A stretch of DNA of 64,000 bases from JAUMBM01 sp964645715 (GTDB lineage Bacteria; Bacteroidota; Bacteroidia; Chitinophagales; Saprospiraceae), in assembly GCA_964645715.1 (NCBI GenBank), contig CAZYAO010000011.1:1-64000 (forward strand). The letters are read 5' to 3'. Below, in pieces: positions 42,844 to 51,361 of the stretch. Both the position numbers and the translations under genes were made by a program. Within the stretch, counting starts at the first letter, position 1. Each line of letters opens with the position of its first letter. A model generated the notes under the pieces. The model saw nothing but the letters and a program-made list of their open reading frames with translations, searched no databases and was not told the origin of the DNA.

Positions 42844-43177
42844 AAATCGTAAGTTTTATATTACTGACATCCAATGAATGTCGGTATAGACAAAAAACGT
42901 ATAAAAGTAGTCAAAAATGAATAAACACAAGGGTAAAAATTGTCGGCTTTTAGTCATGACGGCTCTAAGGTAGTATAAGCCGTGAATTTTTAAACCTTTT
43001 TTCTTTCACTATGTTAGGCGTTTGCCGTACTTTGTCACCAGAGGCTGTCGTAAAGTATTTTTTGATAGTGTTGTCAAATTCAGGATTTCTGGTTTATTTT
43101 ACGCGGTATTCTGTGGTTATCAGGAGTATCATCGGCTGACTCCTCCCTCAATTACCACAACAGAAAAAAAAAGTGGC
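42844..43177. other. 334-bp divergent intergenic region with a structured leader
   Basis: It lies between the T9SS protein start (minus) and the MerR-like gene (plus). It contains the hairpin 42934-42992 followed by a T-rich run, and a near-consensus box TACTTTG around 43028. The upstream in-frame extension of the MerR gene from 43022 shows no conserved sequence, so it is treated as leader. Confidence 0.5.
42934..42992 (+). promoter_or_regulatory. Candidate structured leader with competing hairpins
   Basis: TAAAAATT-gt-CGGCTT (42934-42949) pairs with AAGCCG-tg-AATTTTTA (42977-42992), leaving a 27-base loop. The GGCT at 42961-42964 inside the loop can pair instead with AGCC at 42978-42981. 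A CC-T6-C run follows. The region could be an attenuator or protein-binding site for the downstream MerR-like gene, or lie in the leader of the divergent gene. Confidence 0.35.
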
Positions 43178-44107
43178 GTGGCGGTCTATTCCATCAGTGA
43201 TCTGGAAAAATTATCTGGCATCAAAGCGCATACCCTGCGCATTTGGGAACAGCGCTATGGGATTATTCACCCCAAAAGGACCGATGCCAATATCCGGTAT
43301 TTCGAGGATGATGACCTCAAGTTTGTCCTCAATGTTGCGCTTCTCAATCGCAATGGCGTAAAAATATCCAAAATTGCTCGGATGAGCCGGCAGGAAATAG
43401 CTGAGCAGGTAGCGCTCATCGCTGAGAACCAGTCTATACAACAGGGAGATACTCCTATTGATACACTAACGCTGGCCATGATAGATATGGATGAATATAG
43501 CTTCAACCGCGTATTCAATGCCAGTATTCAGCAGATGGGTTTTGAGCGCAGTATGCAGGAGGTTATCTATCCTTTTCTCGAAAAGCTGAGCATCCTTTGG
43601 CTCACAGGGTCGATTAGTCCTGTACAGGAGAATTATATTAGCTACCTGATCCGGCAGAAGCTGATTGTAGCAATTGATCAGCTGCCTACAGGTTCCGCCC
43701 ATGGTGCCCAGCAGTCTTTTATGTTGTTCTTACCGGAGGGGGAACGGCAAGAGCTCAGTTTGCTCTTCATGTACTACTTGCTGAAAAACAGGGGGCACCG
43801 TGTTATCTATTTGGGTCAGGATATCTCAGTCACCGATTTGCGAGATGCAATCAATATCCGCATGCCCGATTTCATTTTTACCATGATTACGGAACCTTTT
43901 GCGCGGGAGTCCATACAGCATTATGTAGATCGACTGTGTAAGGCTTGTTCTTCTGTTCACTTTCTTTTTTCTGGCTACCAGCTTATTGCCCAAGAGGTTA
44001 CTCTGCCGCGTAACGCTTCTGTACTCAAAAGTTTGGATCAGACGCTGGGTTTTCTTTCTCAACTGAGTCAGATTAACACTACTAATGGCGAGTCGGCCAT
44101 TAGATAG
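43178..44107 (+). CDS. MerR-family regulator with degenerate cobalamin-binding-type domain
   Basis: A 309-residue protein with an N-terminal MerR winged helix (VYSISDLEKLSGIKAHTLRI then WEQRYGIIHPKRTDANIRYF), a helical cap region (IDTLTLAMIDMDEYSFNRVF to EKLSILWLTGSISPVQENYIS) and a Rossmann-like B12-type domain (SFMLFLPEGERQELSLLF, GHRVIYLGQDISVTDL, DFIFTMITEP). The architecture is that of CarH/LitR. However, the cap motif WxxxEH reads W..ENY and the ExHxxG loop reads ERQELS (residues 189-194), so both signature His residues are lost. The start is chosen as GTG at 43178 because homologues begin MAVYSI; the longer frame upstream has no conservation. Target genes are unknown; carotenoid genes, usual for CarH, are not nearby. 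Confidence 0.85.
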   Translation: MAVYSISDLEKLSGIKAHTLRIWEQRYGIIHPKRTDANIRYFEDDDLKFVLNVALLNRNGVKISKIARMSRQEIAEQVALIAENQSIQQGDTPIDTLTLAMIDMDEYSFNRVFNASIQQMGFERSMQEVIYPFLEKLSILWLTGSISPVQENYISYLIRQKLIVAIDQLPTGSAHGAQQSFMLFLPEGERQELSLLFMYYLLKNRGHRVIYLGQDISVTDLRDAINIRMPDFIFTMITEPFARESIQHYVDRLCKACSSVHFLFSGYQLIAQEVTLPRNASVLKSLDQTLGFLSQLSQINTTNGESAIR

Positions 44108-44130
44108 AAGGCTGCTTCGGTAAGACTGAA

Positions 44131-44160
44131 CACCAAGGGCGTTGACAACCCGCCTTGGTG
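44131..44160 (+). terminator. Hairpin after the MerR-like gene
   Basis: CACCAAGG (44131-44138) pairs with CCTTGGTG (44153-44160), extended inward by GCG/CGC with a one-base bulge, 24 bp after the stop. A T7 run follows 13 bases later, so termination strength is uncertain. Confidence 0.5.
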
Positions 44161-44284
44161 GTAAGAAATATAATTTTTTTCAAAGTATTTGTGGAAAACG
44201 CCGGTTTGCTGCGACTTATATACAGTCGCTGGCTCCCATTCGCTTAGCAGCAGCAGCGATACCAACCAATAAACTGGCGGCGCT

Positions 44285-45586
44285 ATGCGAGAGGATTTTT
44301 TACACTATGTGTGGCAACTGGGGCATTTTAATCACCATGGTTTGAAAACAACCATGGGAGACGAAATTGAAATTATTCGCCGGGGAGAGCGCAGTGCGCT
44401 TTCCGGACCTGACTTCTGCAATGCCCACATTCGCATAGGGGATACTATTTGGGTAGGCAATGTCGAAATACATCTTGCTGCATCGGATTGGATAGCGCAT
44501 AAGCACACACAGGATCCAGCTTATCGCAATGTGATACTCCATGTGGTATTGGAAGAAGACAGTCCTGTATTTACAGAAGCTGGCATGCGTATTCCTTGTC
44601 TTGAGCTCAAACAGCGTATTGAAAGGGATCTGCTCGGACGTTACCAGCGATTGATGCGGGGCGCAAGCTGGATACCTTGCCAATATGAAATCCATTCGGT
44701 ACCGGAGGTGGTTCGTGAATCATGGCTCGACCGCCTATTGGTAGAGCGACTGGCACGGAGGACGGAAAGACTGGCTGCCCGCCTCAAAGATGTGCAGGGA
44801 GATTGGGAAGAAATGTTCTACCAAACACTTACGCAGGGGCTGGGGGGGCACGTCAATGCCCAGCCGTTCGAAATGCTGGCGCGCTCATTGCCGCTGCATG
44901 TGTTGTTGCGCTACAGGCACAGTCGACTTCAGCTGGAAGCGCTCTTTTTTGGCCAGGCCAATCTGCTTACTGCAAGCTACACAGATGACTATCCACAGCG
45001 ATTGCTGCAAGAGTATACTTTTTTAAAAGCTAAACATTCACTCACACCTCTGCCGGTCGGCATGTGGAAATTTATGCGCATGCGGCCGGCCAATTTTCCA
45101 ACCATCAGGATTGCGCAGCTGGCTGCGCTTGTCTATCACAGAGGTACGCTGCTGAATCATGCACTTTCGGCACTCACCATGGATGAAATGGAAACTATGC
45201 TCTCAGTACGACTGGCTAACTATTGGACGGATCATTTTGTTTTTGATAAGCAAAGTAAGCCGCAGCCCAAGTTGCTGGGCAGGGAGATGGTCAATCTGTT
45301 GGTGGTAAATGCGATTGTGCCAACGCTCTTTTTATATGGCATGCAACAGGGAGGTGAAAAATTTCAGCAAAGAGCTCTGACCTTACTGGAGGATATACCT
45401 GCTGAAAAAAATGTCATCATCGAGGGCTGGAAAAACCTGGGAATAGAGGTTCCCTCGGCTTTTCACAGTCAGGCGCTGCTCGAGCTCAAGAATGAATATT
45501 GCAATGCGGGAAGGTGTCTGCATTGTGCTGTAGGGAATGTGATTCTGACGGGAATCAATCCAGCACTGGAGAATGATATTTCCTGA
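44285..45586 (+). CDS. DUF2851 family protein
   Basis: A 433-residue cytoplasmic protein of the DUF2851 family, which is widespread in Bacteroidota and uncharacterised. The N-terminus MREDFLHYVWQLGHFNHHGL contains the conserved FLHxxW, and SGPDFCNAHIRIGDTIWVGN then VEIHLAASDWIAHKHTQDPAYRNVILHVVLE holds the conserved PDF and HxxDxxYxxVxLHVV motifs, which recall nuclease-like metal or acid residues (inference). The C-terminus carries a Cys cluster, YCNAGRCLHCAVGN. The ATG at 44285 begins the conserved block. No neighbours clarify its role; it lies between the MerR-like gene and mvaS. Confidence 0.85.
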   Translation: MREDFLHYVWQLGHFNHHGLKTTMGDEIEIIRRGERSALSGPDFCNAHIRIGDTIWVGNVEIHLAASDWIAHKHTQDPAYRNVILHVVLEEDSPVFTEAGMRIPCLELKQRIERDLLGRYQRLMRGASWIPCQYEIHSVPEVVRESWLDRLLVERLARRTERLAARLKDVQGDWEEMFYQTLTQGLGGHVNAQPFEMLARSLPLHVLLRYRHSRLQLEALFFGQANLLTASYTDDYPQRLLQEYTFLKAKHSLTPLPVGMWKFMRMRPANFPTIRIAQLAALVYHRGTLLNHALSALTMDEMETMLSVRLANYWTDHFVFDKQSKPQPKLLGREMVNLLVVNAIVPTLFLYGMQQGGEKFQQRALTLLEDIPAEKNVIIEGWKNLGIEVPSAFHSQALLELKNEYCNAGRCLHCAVGNVILTGINPALENDIS

Positions 45587-45902
45587 AAGATCTTCAGGCT
45601 GTCCGAATTGGTAAACTCAGTCTGCGCCATCAGCTGTCCTGTAAGCTCAGCGTAGCAAACAGCACAAATAAATCGCTCTTTTTTAGTGGGAAGCGTTTTT
45701 TGTTTTGAACCTAAGACAAACAATGCTGTTTAAAGAGCCTGTATATTCTGCAAAAAAAACCAGCTGGCTTATTTTTGCAGCGCGCTTGTGGCGGTCTTCT
45801 GAGGTTAAAACTCCCTGTTATCCGCAGGTTGGCAACCATACGTGCCGCTGACGGGCGCAATCAATCAGTAGATTTTTGTTTTCCCTCGATTTGATAAAAA
45901 TA
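45587..45902. other. 316-bp region upstream of mvaS
   Basis: It contains the mvaS promoter box at 45770-45777 and an A/T-rich stretch 45670-45760. I see no supported gene or hairpin here. Confidence 0.4.
45770..45777 (+). promoter_or_regulatory. Candidate -7 box for mvaS
   Basis: TATTTTTG is a perfect TAnnTTTG. A transcript from about 45784 would have a leader of about 120 bases. No strong TTG is seen at -33. Confidence 0.45.
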
Positions 45903-47453
45903 ATGGTTATGCATCTGCAAGCTACAGCCGTAGGCATCGATGATATGGCGGTATACATTCCACAACTGTATCTCCCGATTGAATCGTTGGCCGATGCCCG
46001 CAATCTGGAATATGCCAAGCTAAATCAGGGGCTGGGCCTCACTGCCATGTCCTTACCGGATGTCAGGGAAGATGCTGCTACTATGATGGCCAATGCAGTT
46101 CTTTCGCTCATCCGGCAAAATCATCTTAATCCCAATGATATAGGACGTATCTATCTCGGAACAGAAAGTGCACTTGACGGAGCCAAGCCAACAGCTACCT
46201 TTGCATTGGAGATGCTTAGTAGTTTGTTGTCAAATACTTATGGGGATGATTGTCTGTTGCATTGCGATGTAGTCGACCTCACTTTTGCTTGTATCGGAGC
46301 CGTGGATGCGCTGCAGAATACGCTAGACTGGGTTCGCGCAGACAATCGACGTATAGGCATTGTAGTTGCGAGCGATGTGGCGAAGTATGAACTTGGCTCC
46401 GGTGGGGAGTATACGCAGGGAGCAGGTGCCATTGCGCTGCTGGTTAAGGCCAATCCAAGGTTGATGCGTTTCGAGGGTGAGTGGGGGGTTGCCACGCGGC
46501 CGGTCTTTGATTTTTTCAAACCACTGCGCAAAGTCTACAAGCACGAACTGGTTGCCGAAATACTTCAGCTGGCCGACCGCAATCACGTGGATATTGAGTC
46601 GATGTTGGCCAAACTCGACCAGACAATAAGCGTTCAAGGCGTATTGGACAGCAATGAGGCGGTGCTTCAGCTGCATCGCTCCACGCCTGTTTTTGATGGC
46701 CCTTACTCCAATGACTGCTATCAGCAGCGCATCCGGGAGGCGCTTCAAGACTATAAGTACAAAAATTCTCTGGATACGACAGCGCCTGTAGCAGTCGGAT
46801 GCGATCGGTTGGCTTTCCACCTTCCCTATGCCTATCAGGCAAGGCGTATGTTTGGAGAAATATTTTTACTGGAGACGATTGCTTCAGGCGATTCGGCTTT
46901 GCTGGAAGAACAAACAGGGATGGCAGTTGCCGCAGAAGGAAGTCCTGAGTGGGCCAATATGGTAAAGGCGGTGACCAAGACGACGGCATATCGGCAGTTT
47001 GTCAATCAGCGTATCGAAAATGGGGAGCGTGCTTCTTCTCTAATGGGCAATCTGTATACGGGCTCGTTGTTCTTGTCAATTATGAGCTTATTGGAAGCGG
47101 GGCTGGCAGATGATACACTGAAGGATAATGCTTCTGTAGGTTGTTTTGCTTATGGGAGTGGATCTAAGAGTAAAGTGTTCATAGGGTTGTTGCAACCTGA
47201 ATGGAGGTCGGTGACTGCCGGTTTCCAACTCTCAAGCCGTCTGGCGCAGCGCAGAGCAATTGATTATTCCACATATGAAAAACTGCACAGGGGGCAAATC
47301 AAGGAAAATCTGGCAGAGACAGCAGGTGTTTTTTACCTGCGACAAGTTCATGAAGTCAAGGATAATCAGGAAGGTATGCGCACTTACGGCCTTTCAGAAA
47401 AGCGTGAAGTAGCGGCTTCAAACACAGGTGTTTATCAAGGGGTTGCCTTGTGA
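45903..47453 (+). CDS. mvaS: Hydroxymethylglutaryl-CoA synthase (mevalonate pathway)
   Basis: HMG-CoA synthase condenses acetyl-CoA with acetoacetyl-CoA to HMG-CoA, the committed entry to mevalonate and isoprenoids. The 516-residue thiolase-fold protein has AVGIDDMAVYIPQLYLPIES at the N-terminus. The general base is Glu88 in YLGTESALDGAKPTATF, the nucleophile Cys130 in DLTFACIGAVDALQNTL, and His306 in CDRLAFHLPYAYQARRM, the catalytic trio of MvaS. The C-terminus ends FAYGSGSKSKVFIGLLQPEW, then an additional roughly 70-residue tail. MVM at 45903 or the Met two codons later is the start; the longer frame to 45876 is less likely. Its presence means isoprenoids are made by the mevalonate route, which among Bacteroidota is typical of Saprospiria and some Flavobacteriia. 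Confidence 0.93.
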   Translation: MVMHLQATAVGIDDMAVYIPQLYLPIESLADARNLEYAKLNQGLGLTAMSLPDVREDAATMMANAVLSLIRQNHLNPNDIGRIYLGTESALDGAKPTATFALEMLSSLLSNTYGDDCLLHCDVVDLTFACIGAVDALQNTLDWVRADNRRIGIVVASDVAKYELGSGGEYTQGAGAIALLVKANPRLMRFEGEWGVATRPVFDFFKPLRKVYKHELVAEILQLADRNHVDIESMLAKLDQTISVQGVLDSNEAVLQLHRSTPVFDGPYSNDCYQQRIREALQDYKYKNSLDTTAPVAVGCDRLAFHLPYAYQARRMFGEIFLLETIASGDSALLEEQTGMAVAAEGSPEWANMVKAVTKTTAYRQFVNQRIENGERASSLMGNLYTGSLFLSIMSLLEAGLADDTLKDNASVGCFAYGSGSKSKVFIGLLQPEWRSVTAGFQLSSRLAQRRAIDYSTYEKLHRGQIKENLAETAGVFYLRQVHEVKDNQEGMRTYGLSEKREVAASNTGVYQGVAL

Positions 47454-47541
47454 ATATTTTGTAGCCCTCTGCGGGAGCAAAATCTAAATCTACGTTTCGG
47501 GGGCTTTGGGGGAAAAATCAAAAATGTAAAATAGGTTCGGT

Positions 47542-47577
47542 ATGCTCTTTTAGCGGTAGCTACCGCTAAAAGAGCAT
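47542..47577. repeat. Perfect 36-bp palindrome without loop downstream of mvaS
   Basis: Two 18-base arms, 47542-47559 and 47560-47577, with layout ATGCTC-TTTT-AGCGGTAG and mirror. It is one of a tandem pair between convergent mvaS and phosphatase genes. Confidence 0.8.
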
Positions 47578-47592
47578 CTCCGAAAAGCTTTA

Positions 47593-47626
47593 ATGTTTTT
47601 TGGCAGCTACTGCTGCCAAAAAACAT
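47593..47626. repeat. Perfect palindrome with GGCAGC core downstream of mvaS
   Basis: Perfect 15-bp stem ATG-TTTTTT-GGCAGC and mirror with loop TACT. Same spacing (15 bp) to its partner as the pair near bshA, and the same core as the element at 39855. Confidence 0.8.
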
Positions 47627-47670
47627 CCTTGAACAGTTTAAATAGGTGCGAAATGCAGGATTGTCATTCA

Positions 47671-48156
47671 TCAGGCGGACACCTCGTGCTGCTGATTGCT
47701 GAGTATCTGCTCAAGGATTTCTTCACAGGCCTCATCTAGCAGTCGAAAGACAGGCTCAAAGCCGTTGTTGTCCCAGTATGGATCCGGCACCTGTTCATGG
47801 CTTCCCGGATAAGCAACGGAAAGTATCAGATTCACCTTTGACCGATGCTCATCATTGGTAGCCAGTGACAGCAAGTCTTGGAAATTACTTTTGTCCATGG
47901 CCAGAATGAGATCAAATCGGTCGAAATCCGCAGGCTGAAACTGTCGGGCACGCTGATCGCTAATATCAATGGCGTACTTACGCGCCGTTGCTATGGATCG
48001 CTGATCGGGAAGTTCTCCGCTGTGCCAATTGCCTGTACCTGCTGAATCAACTATCCAACCTTCCAGTTGTCGCTGCTGGATTTTATGTCGCATAATGCCT
48101 TCTGCTAAGGGGCTTCGGCAGATATTTCCCAAACAAACCATGAGTATTTTCATCAC
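47671..48156 (-). CDS. Low molecular weight protein-tyrosine phosphatase
   Basis: A 161-residue cytoplasmic LMW-PTP. The active-site P-loop is CLGNICRSP at the N-terminus, with nucleophile Cys8 and Arg14 in the CX5R arrangement, and the general-acid Asp125 lies in VPDPYWD. The GNxCRSPxAE block and DSAGTGNWHSG complete the family signature. Such phosphatases oppose bacterial tyrosine kinases controlling exopolysaccharide export; no kinase gene is in the window, so the substrate is unknown. The start may be the first or second Met. It is convergent with mvaS and divergent from trkA. Confidence 0.93.
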   Translation of the reverse strand: MMKILMVCLGNICRSPLAEGIMRHKIQQRQLEGWIVDSAGTGNWHSGELPDQRSIATARKYAIDISDQRARQFQPADFDRFDLILAMDKSNFQDLLSLATNDEHRSKVNLILSVAYPGSHEQVPDPYWDNNGFEPVFRLLDEACEEILEQILSNQQHEVSA

Positions 48157-48332
48157 TACTTATGTCAGATTAGACGCATCAACAGAATATTTTGAGCTAA
48201 AGTTGCGAAAATTAGGCTTTTATTTAGCTAATACGGGCAAAGGTTTAGAAATTTGCGTCGCTGTTTGAATGCTTGCATATACAACGAATGAAGAGGCGAA
48301 CTGCGGCTTCAGAACAGCTAAAATGCAGCAAA

Positions 48333-49673
48333 ATGAAAATTATCATTGCCGGTGCCGGTGATGTGGGCTTCCACCTGGCACAGCTGTTGAGTTATGAAAA
48401 TCAGGATATCGTTCTGATTGACAACAATTCGGACGTACTGGAATATGCCAAAACCCGCCTGGATATCATGCCTCTTCGAGGCGATGCCACTTCCATGGAA
48501 GTACTCACCAATGCCGGTGCTGCCAAGGCCGACTTGGTACTGGCGGTGACTACACTAGAAAAAACCAACTTGCTCACGGCCATTCTGGCCAAAAAAATGG
48601 GGGCGAAACAGACCATTGCCAGGGTCAGCAACCAGGAGTATCTCTATCCCAACCAGCGTGAAATTTTTCGGGAGCTCGGCGTCGACAACTTAATCTCGCC
48701 CCGGCAGCTGGCCGCTGAAGAAATCTGCCGGTTAGTCAAGCAGTGTACGTTTACGGATATTTTCGAGTTTGAAGAGGGTAAAATTAGCTTGGTGGGCATT
48801 ACTCTCGACGAATACTCTCCGCTCGTAGATGTAAAGCTCACCGACCTTCACCGCTACGGCGGTGAAGTCGATCTGCGTCCGATAGCTATCCTTCGGGGAC
48901 ATCGCACCATAATCCCTCGTGGGGATACTGTCCTTAGGCGAAGTGATCATATTTACTTTATCACCCGCAAAGACCGGATGGAAAAAATCCAGGAAATTGT
49001 GGGTAAAAAGCAGGTGAATATTAAGCGTATCATGATTCTCGGCGGAACAGAGCAGGGACTCATGACCGCCCAGCGCCTTGAAAGGGACTACAGTGTCACG
49101 CTGATTGAAAAGGATAAACAACGTTGTAAGGAACTGAGCGAGTTGCTCAACAATACGCTCATTATTCAGGCTGACTTCAGCAATATAGATATACTCGAGG
49201 CGGAAGGACTTAACAATATGAATGCCTTCATCGCACTTACCGAAAACTCGGAGACAAATATTATTGCCTGCCTGACTGCCAAGAACCATGGGGTATATAA
49301 AACCATCGCGCAGGTAGAGAGCAAAGAATACACTTTCATCTCCCAAAATATTGGCGTCGATACCTTGATCAACAAGAAATTGATAGCTGCCAACAATATC
49401 TTCCGCTACGTGCGTCAGGGTCGAGTAGAGGCCATTACAGGTTTACATGGTGTTGAAGCAGAAGTAATTGAGTATGTAGTACACAAAGATAACCATCTGA
49501 CAAGGAAGCCCATTCGAGACATTAAATTCCCTGCAACTGCACTCATTGGCGGGGTGATTCGCGGTGAGGAAAGTCTTATACCAGACGGCAATTTTCAGTT
49601 GCAGCTGGACGATAAAGTAATCATCTTCGCTTTGCCGGAGGCAATTAGTAAGCTCGACCAATTGTTCCGCTAA
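48333..49673 (+). CDS. trkA: Trk potassium uptake regulatory subunit TrkA
   Basis: TrkA is the cytoplasmic NAD(H)- and nucleotide-binding gating ring of the Trk K+ transporter. The 446-residue protein has two tandem RCK modules. Each starts with a Rossmann motif, MKIIIAGAGDVGFHLAQLLS and IKRIMILGGTEQGLMTAQRL, followed by an acidic nucleotide-ligand residue (IVLIDNN; VTLIEKD) and a TrkA-C domain (EFEEGKISLVGITLDEYSPL; EVIEYVVHKDNHLTRKPIRD). The ATG at 48333 is chosen because the Rossmann fold starts there; 20 extra upstream codons are unconserved. Its stop overlaps the trkH start by one base (TAATG), coupling translation of the two subunits. Confidence 0.95.
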   Translation: MKIIIAGAGDVGFHLAQLLSYENQDIVLIDNNSDVLEYAKTRLDIMPLRGDATSMEVLTNAGAAKADLVLAVTTLEKTNLLTAILAKKMGAKQTIARVSNQEYLYPNQREIFRELGVDNLISPRQLAAEEICRLVKQCTFTDIFEFEEGKISLVGITLDEYSPLVDVKLTDLHRYGGEVDLRPIAILRGHRTIIPRGDTVLRRSDHIYFITRKDRMEKIQEIVGKKQVNIKRIMILGGTEQGLMTAQRLERDYSVTLIEKDKQRCKELSELLNNTLIIQADFSNIDILEAEGLNNMNAFIALTENSETNIIACLTAKNHGVYKTIAQVESKEYTFISQNIGVDTLINKKLIAANNIFRYVRQGRVEAITGLHGVEAEVIEYVVHKDNHLTRKPIRDIKFPATALIGGVIRGEESLIPDGNFQLQLDDKVIIFALPEAISKLDQLFR

Positions 49674-51130
49674 TGGCTATGATCAATTTTCGTCCGGTAT
49701 TTCGCATTCTTGGTATCTTGGTGTTCCTGTTGGGGATTATGATGCTGACAGGTCTCCCAATATCCTGGTATTTTCAGAGCGATGATTGGCAGGCGTTGCT
49801 ATGGTCAGGCCTGATTTGTATTGCTGGCGGATTATTCGCTTGGTTCTTGGTTCCCACAGGCTCTATGCATATAGCCAAAAGGGAGGGTTATCTTATAGTT
49901 ACTCTGGGTTGGGTAGTGGTCGCACTCTTGGGTACATTGCCTTACCTAATGAGCGGAGCCCTCAATTCTTTAGCCGATGCCTTTTTTGAGGTCGTCTCAG
50001 GAACCACGACCACTGGCGCCAGCGTCATTAGTGATATAGAAGCCGTACCGCAAGGAATACTCTATTGGAGAAGCCTGACGCAGTGGATTGGCGGAATGGG
50101 GATCATCGTATTCACCGTGGCTATTTTTCCGTTATTGGGTATAGGCGGCGTGGAGCTGTTTGTGGCTGAATCGCCCGGGCCAACGAGTGATAAGCTTCAC
50201 CCGCGGATCAGCGAGACAGCCAAGCGGCTTTGGCTTATTTATGTAGGTATGACCGTGGTGCTGGTAGGGCTACTGTGTGCAGGGGGAATGACCTTCTACG
50301 AGTCCATCAACCACGCGATGGCCACAGTTTCTACGGGCGGTTTTTCCACCAAAAACAGCAGCATGGCGGCCTATCCGTCTCCATTTATACAGTATACCGT
50401 AATTGTGTTTATGTTTTTAGCGGGTAATAATTTTACCATCAATTACTTGGCATTGAAGGGGCGGTTCAGTCGTGTGTGGGCAAGTGACGAATTTAGGGCT
50501 TATCTCGCCACAGTGATTTTTTTTAGTGTATTTATTGCTTTATTTGTGAAAGCATCAGGTGCTGAAACCTGGGAAAAAGCCTTTCGCGACAGTGCCTTTC
50601 AGGTTGTATCGGTCATGACAACCACTGGGTTTGTGACTGCCGATTATACAGGTTGGGGAACCGGTGTCACTATGCTCATATTTATCCTGCTGTTTGTAGG
50701 AGGCTGTGCAGGCTCTACTTCAGGGGGGATAAAAATGATCAGACATCTGGTGTTTATTAAAAATTCATATCTGGAATTCAAACGACTTCTGCACCCGCAA
50801 GCGATCGTTTCGCTCAAACTCGACGGTCAAAATGTACGTGGTCGCATTATCACACATATCATCATATTTTTGCTTGTTTACCTGATTACCTTTCTGGCGG
50901 GTTCTGTTGTACTGTCATTTATGGGGCTCGATTTTCTGACCGCTATCGGCGCTACGGCGACCTGTCTGGGCAATGTAGGCCCGGGCATCGGGGGTGTAGG
51001 CCCTGTTGATAACTTTAGCTGGCTTGCGCCGGAAGTGAAATGGGTTCTTAGCTTTCTTATGTTGCTCGGGCGTCTTGAGCTGTTTACCATATTGGTTTTA
51101 TTTACACCTTTTTTCTGGAGATCCAATTAA
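49673..51130 (+). CDS. trkH: Trk potassium transporter membrane subunit TrkH
   Basis: TrkH forms the K+-translocating pore. The 485-residue protein has about ten hydrophobic helices and the four pore loops with the selectivity-filter glycines: SGTTTTGASV, ATVSTGGFSTKN, SVMTTTGFVTAD and TATCLGNVGPGIGG. The conserved intramembrane loop (GGCAGSTSGGIKMIR) lies in the second half and the C-terminal helix ends in FWRSN. It overlaps trkA by one base and forms the trkAH operon. No trkG or ktr genes are in the window. Confidence 0.95.
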   Translation: MAMINFRPVFRILGILVFLLGIMMLTGLPISWYFQSDDWQALLWSGLICIAGGLFAWFLVPTGSMHIAKREGYLIVTLGWVVVALLGTLPYLMSGALNSLADAFFEVVSGTTTTGASVISDIEAVPQGILYWRSLTQWIGGMGIIVFTVAIFPLLGIGGVELFVAESPGPTSDKLHPRISETAKRLWLIYVGMTVVLVGLLCAGGMTFYESINHAMATVSTGGFSTKNSSMAAYPSPFIQYTVIVFMFLAGNNFTINYLALKGRFSRVWASDEFRAYLATVIFFSVFIALFVKASGAETWEKAFRDSAFQVVSVMTTTGFVTADYTGWGTGVTMLIFILLFVGGCAGSTSGGIKMIRHLVFIKNSYLEFKRLLHPQAIVSLKLDGQNVRGRIITHIIIFLLVYLITFLAGSVVLSFMGLDFLTAIGATATCLGNVGPGIGGVGPVDNFSWLAPEVKWVLSFLMLLGRLELFTILVLFTPFFWRSN

Positions 51131-51361
51131 AAGGGTGTCTACGCCAGAAGGCTGTATTCAGTCAATAGCGGTTTTCTGCACCTGAATTCCCGAAATGCCT
51201 GAAGAGAAAGGGAAAAAATTGCAACTTTGCGTAATGATTAATAGACGCCACACCCAGAAAAAATCCTCCAGGTTTTTATCCTTGCGAGGAGTAACTTTTG
51301 CGGTCGGGCGGTTGTTTCCCTCAAAAACATGTTCTTACAAGTCTAAATAAAGACAGCTGTC

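Noticed and set aside
43022..43177. N-terminal extension of the MerR-like protein from ATG 43022
   Set aside because: Homologues begin at VYSI; the extension has no conserved sequence and lies in probable leader. GTG at 43178 fits better.
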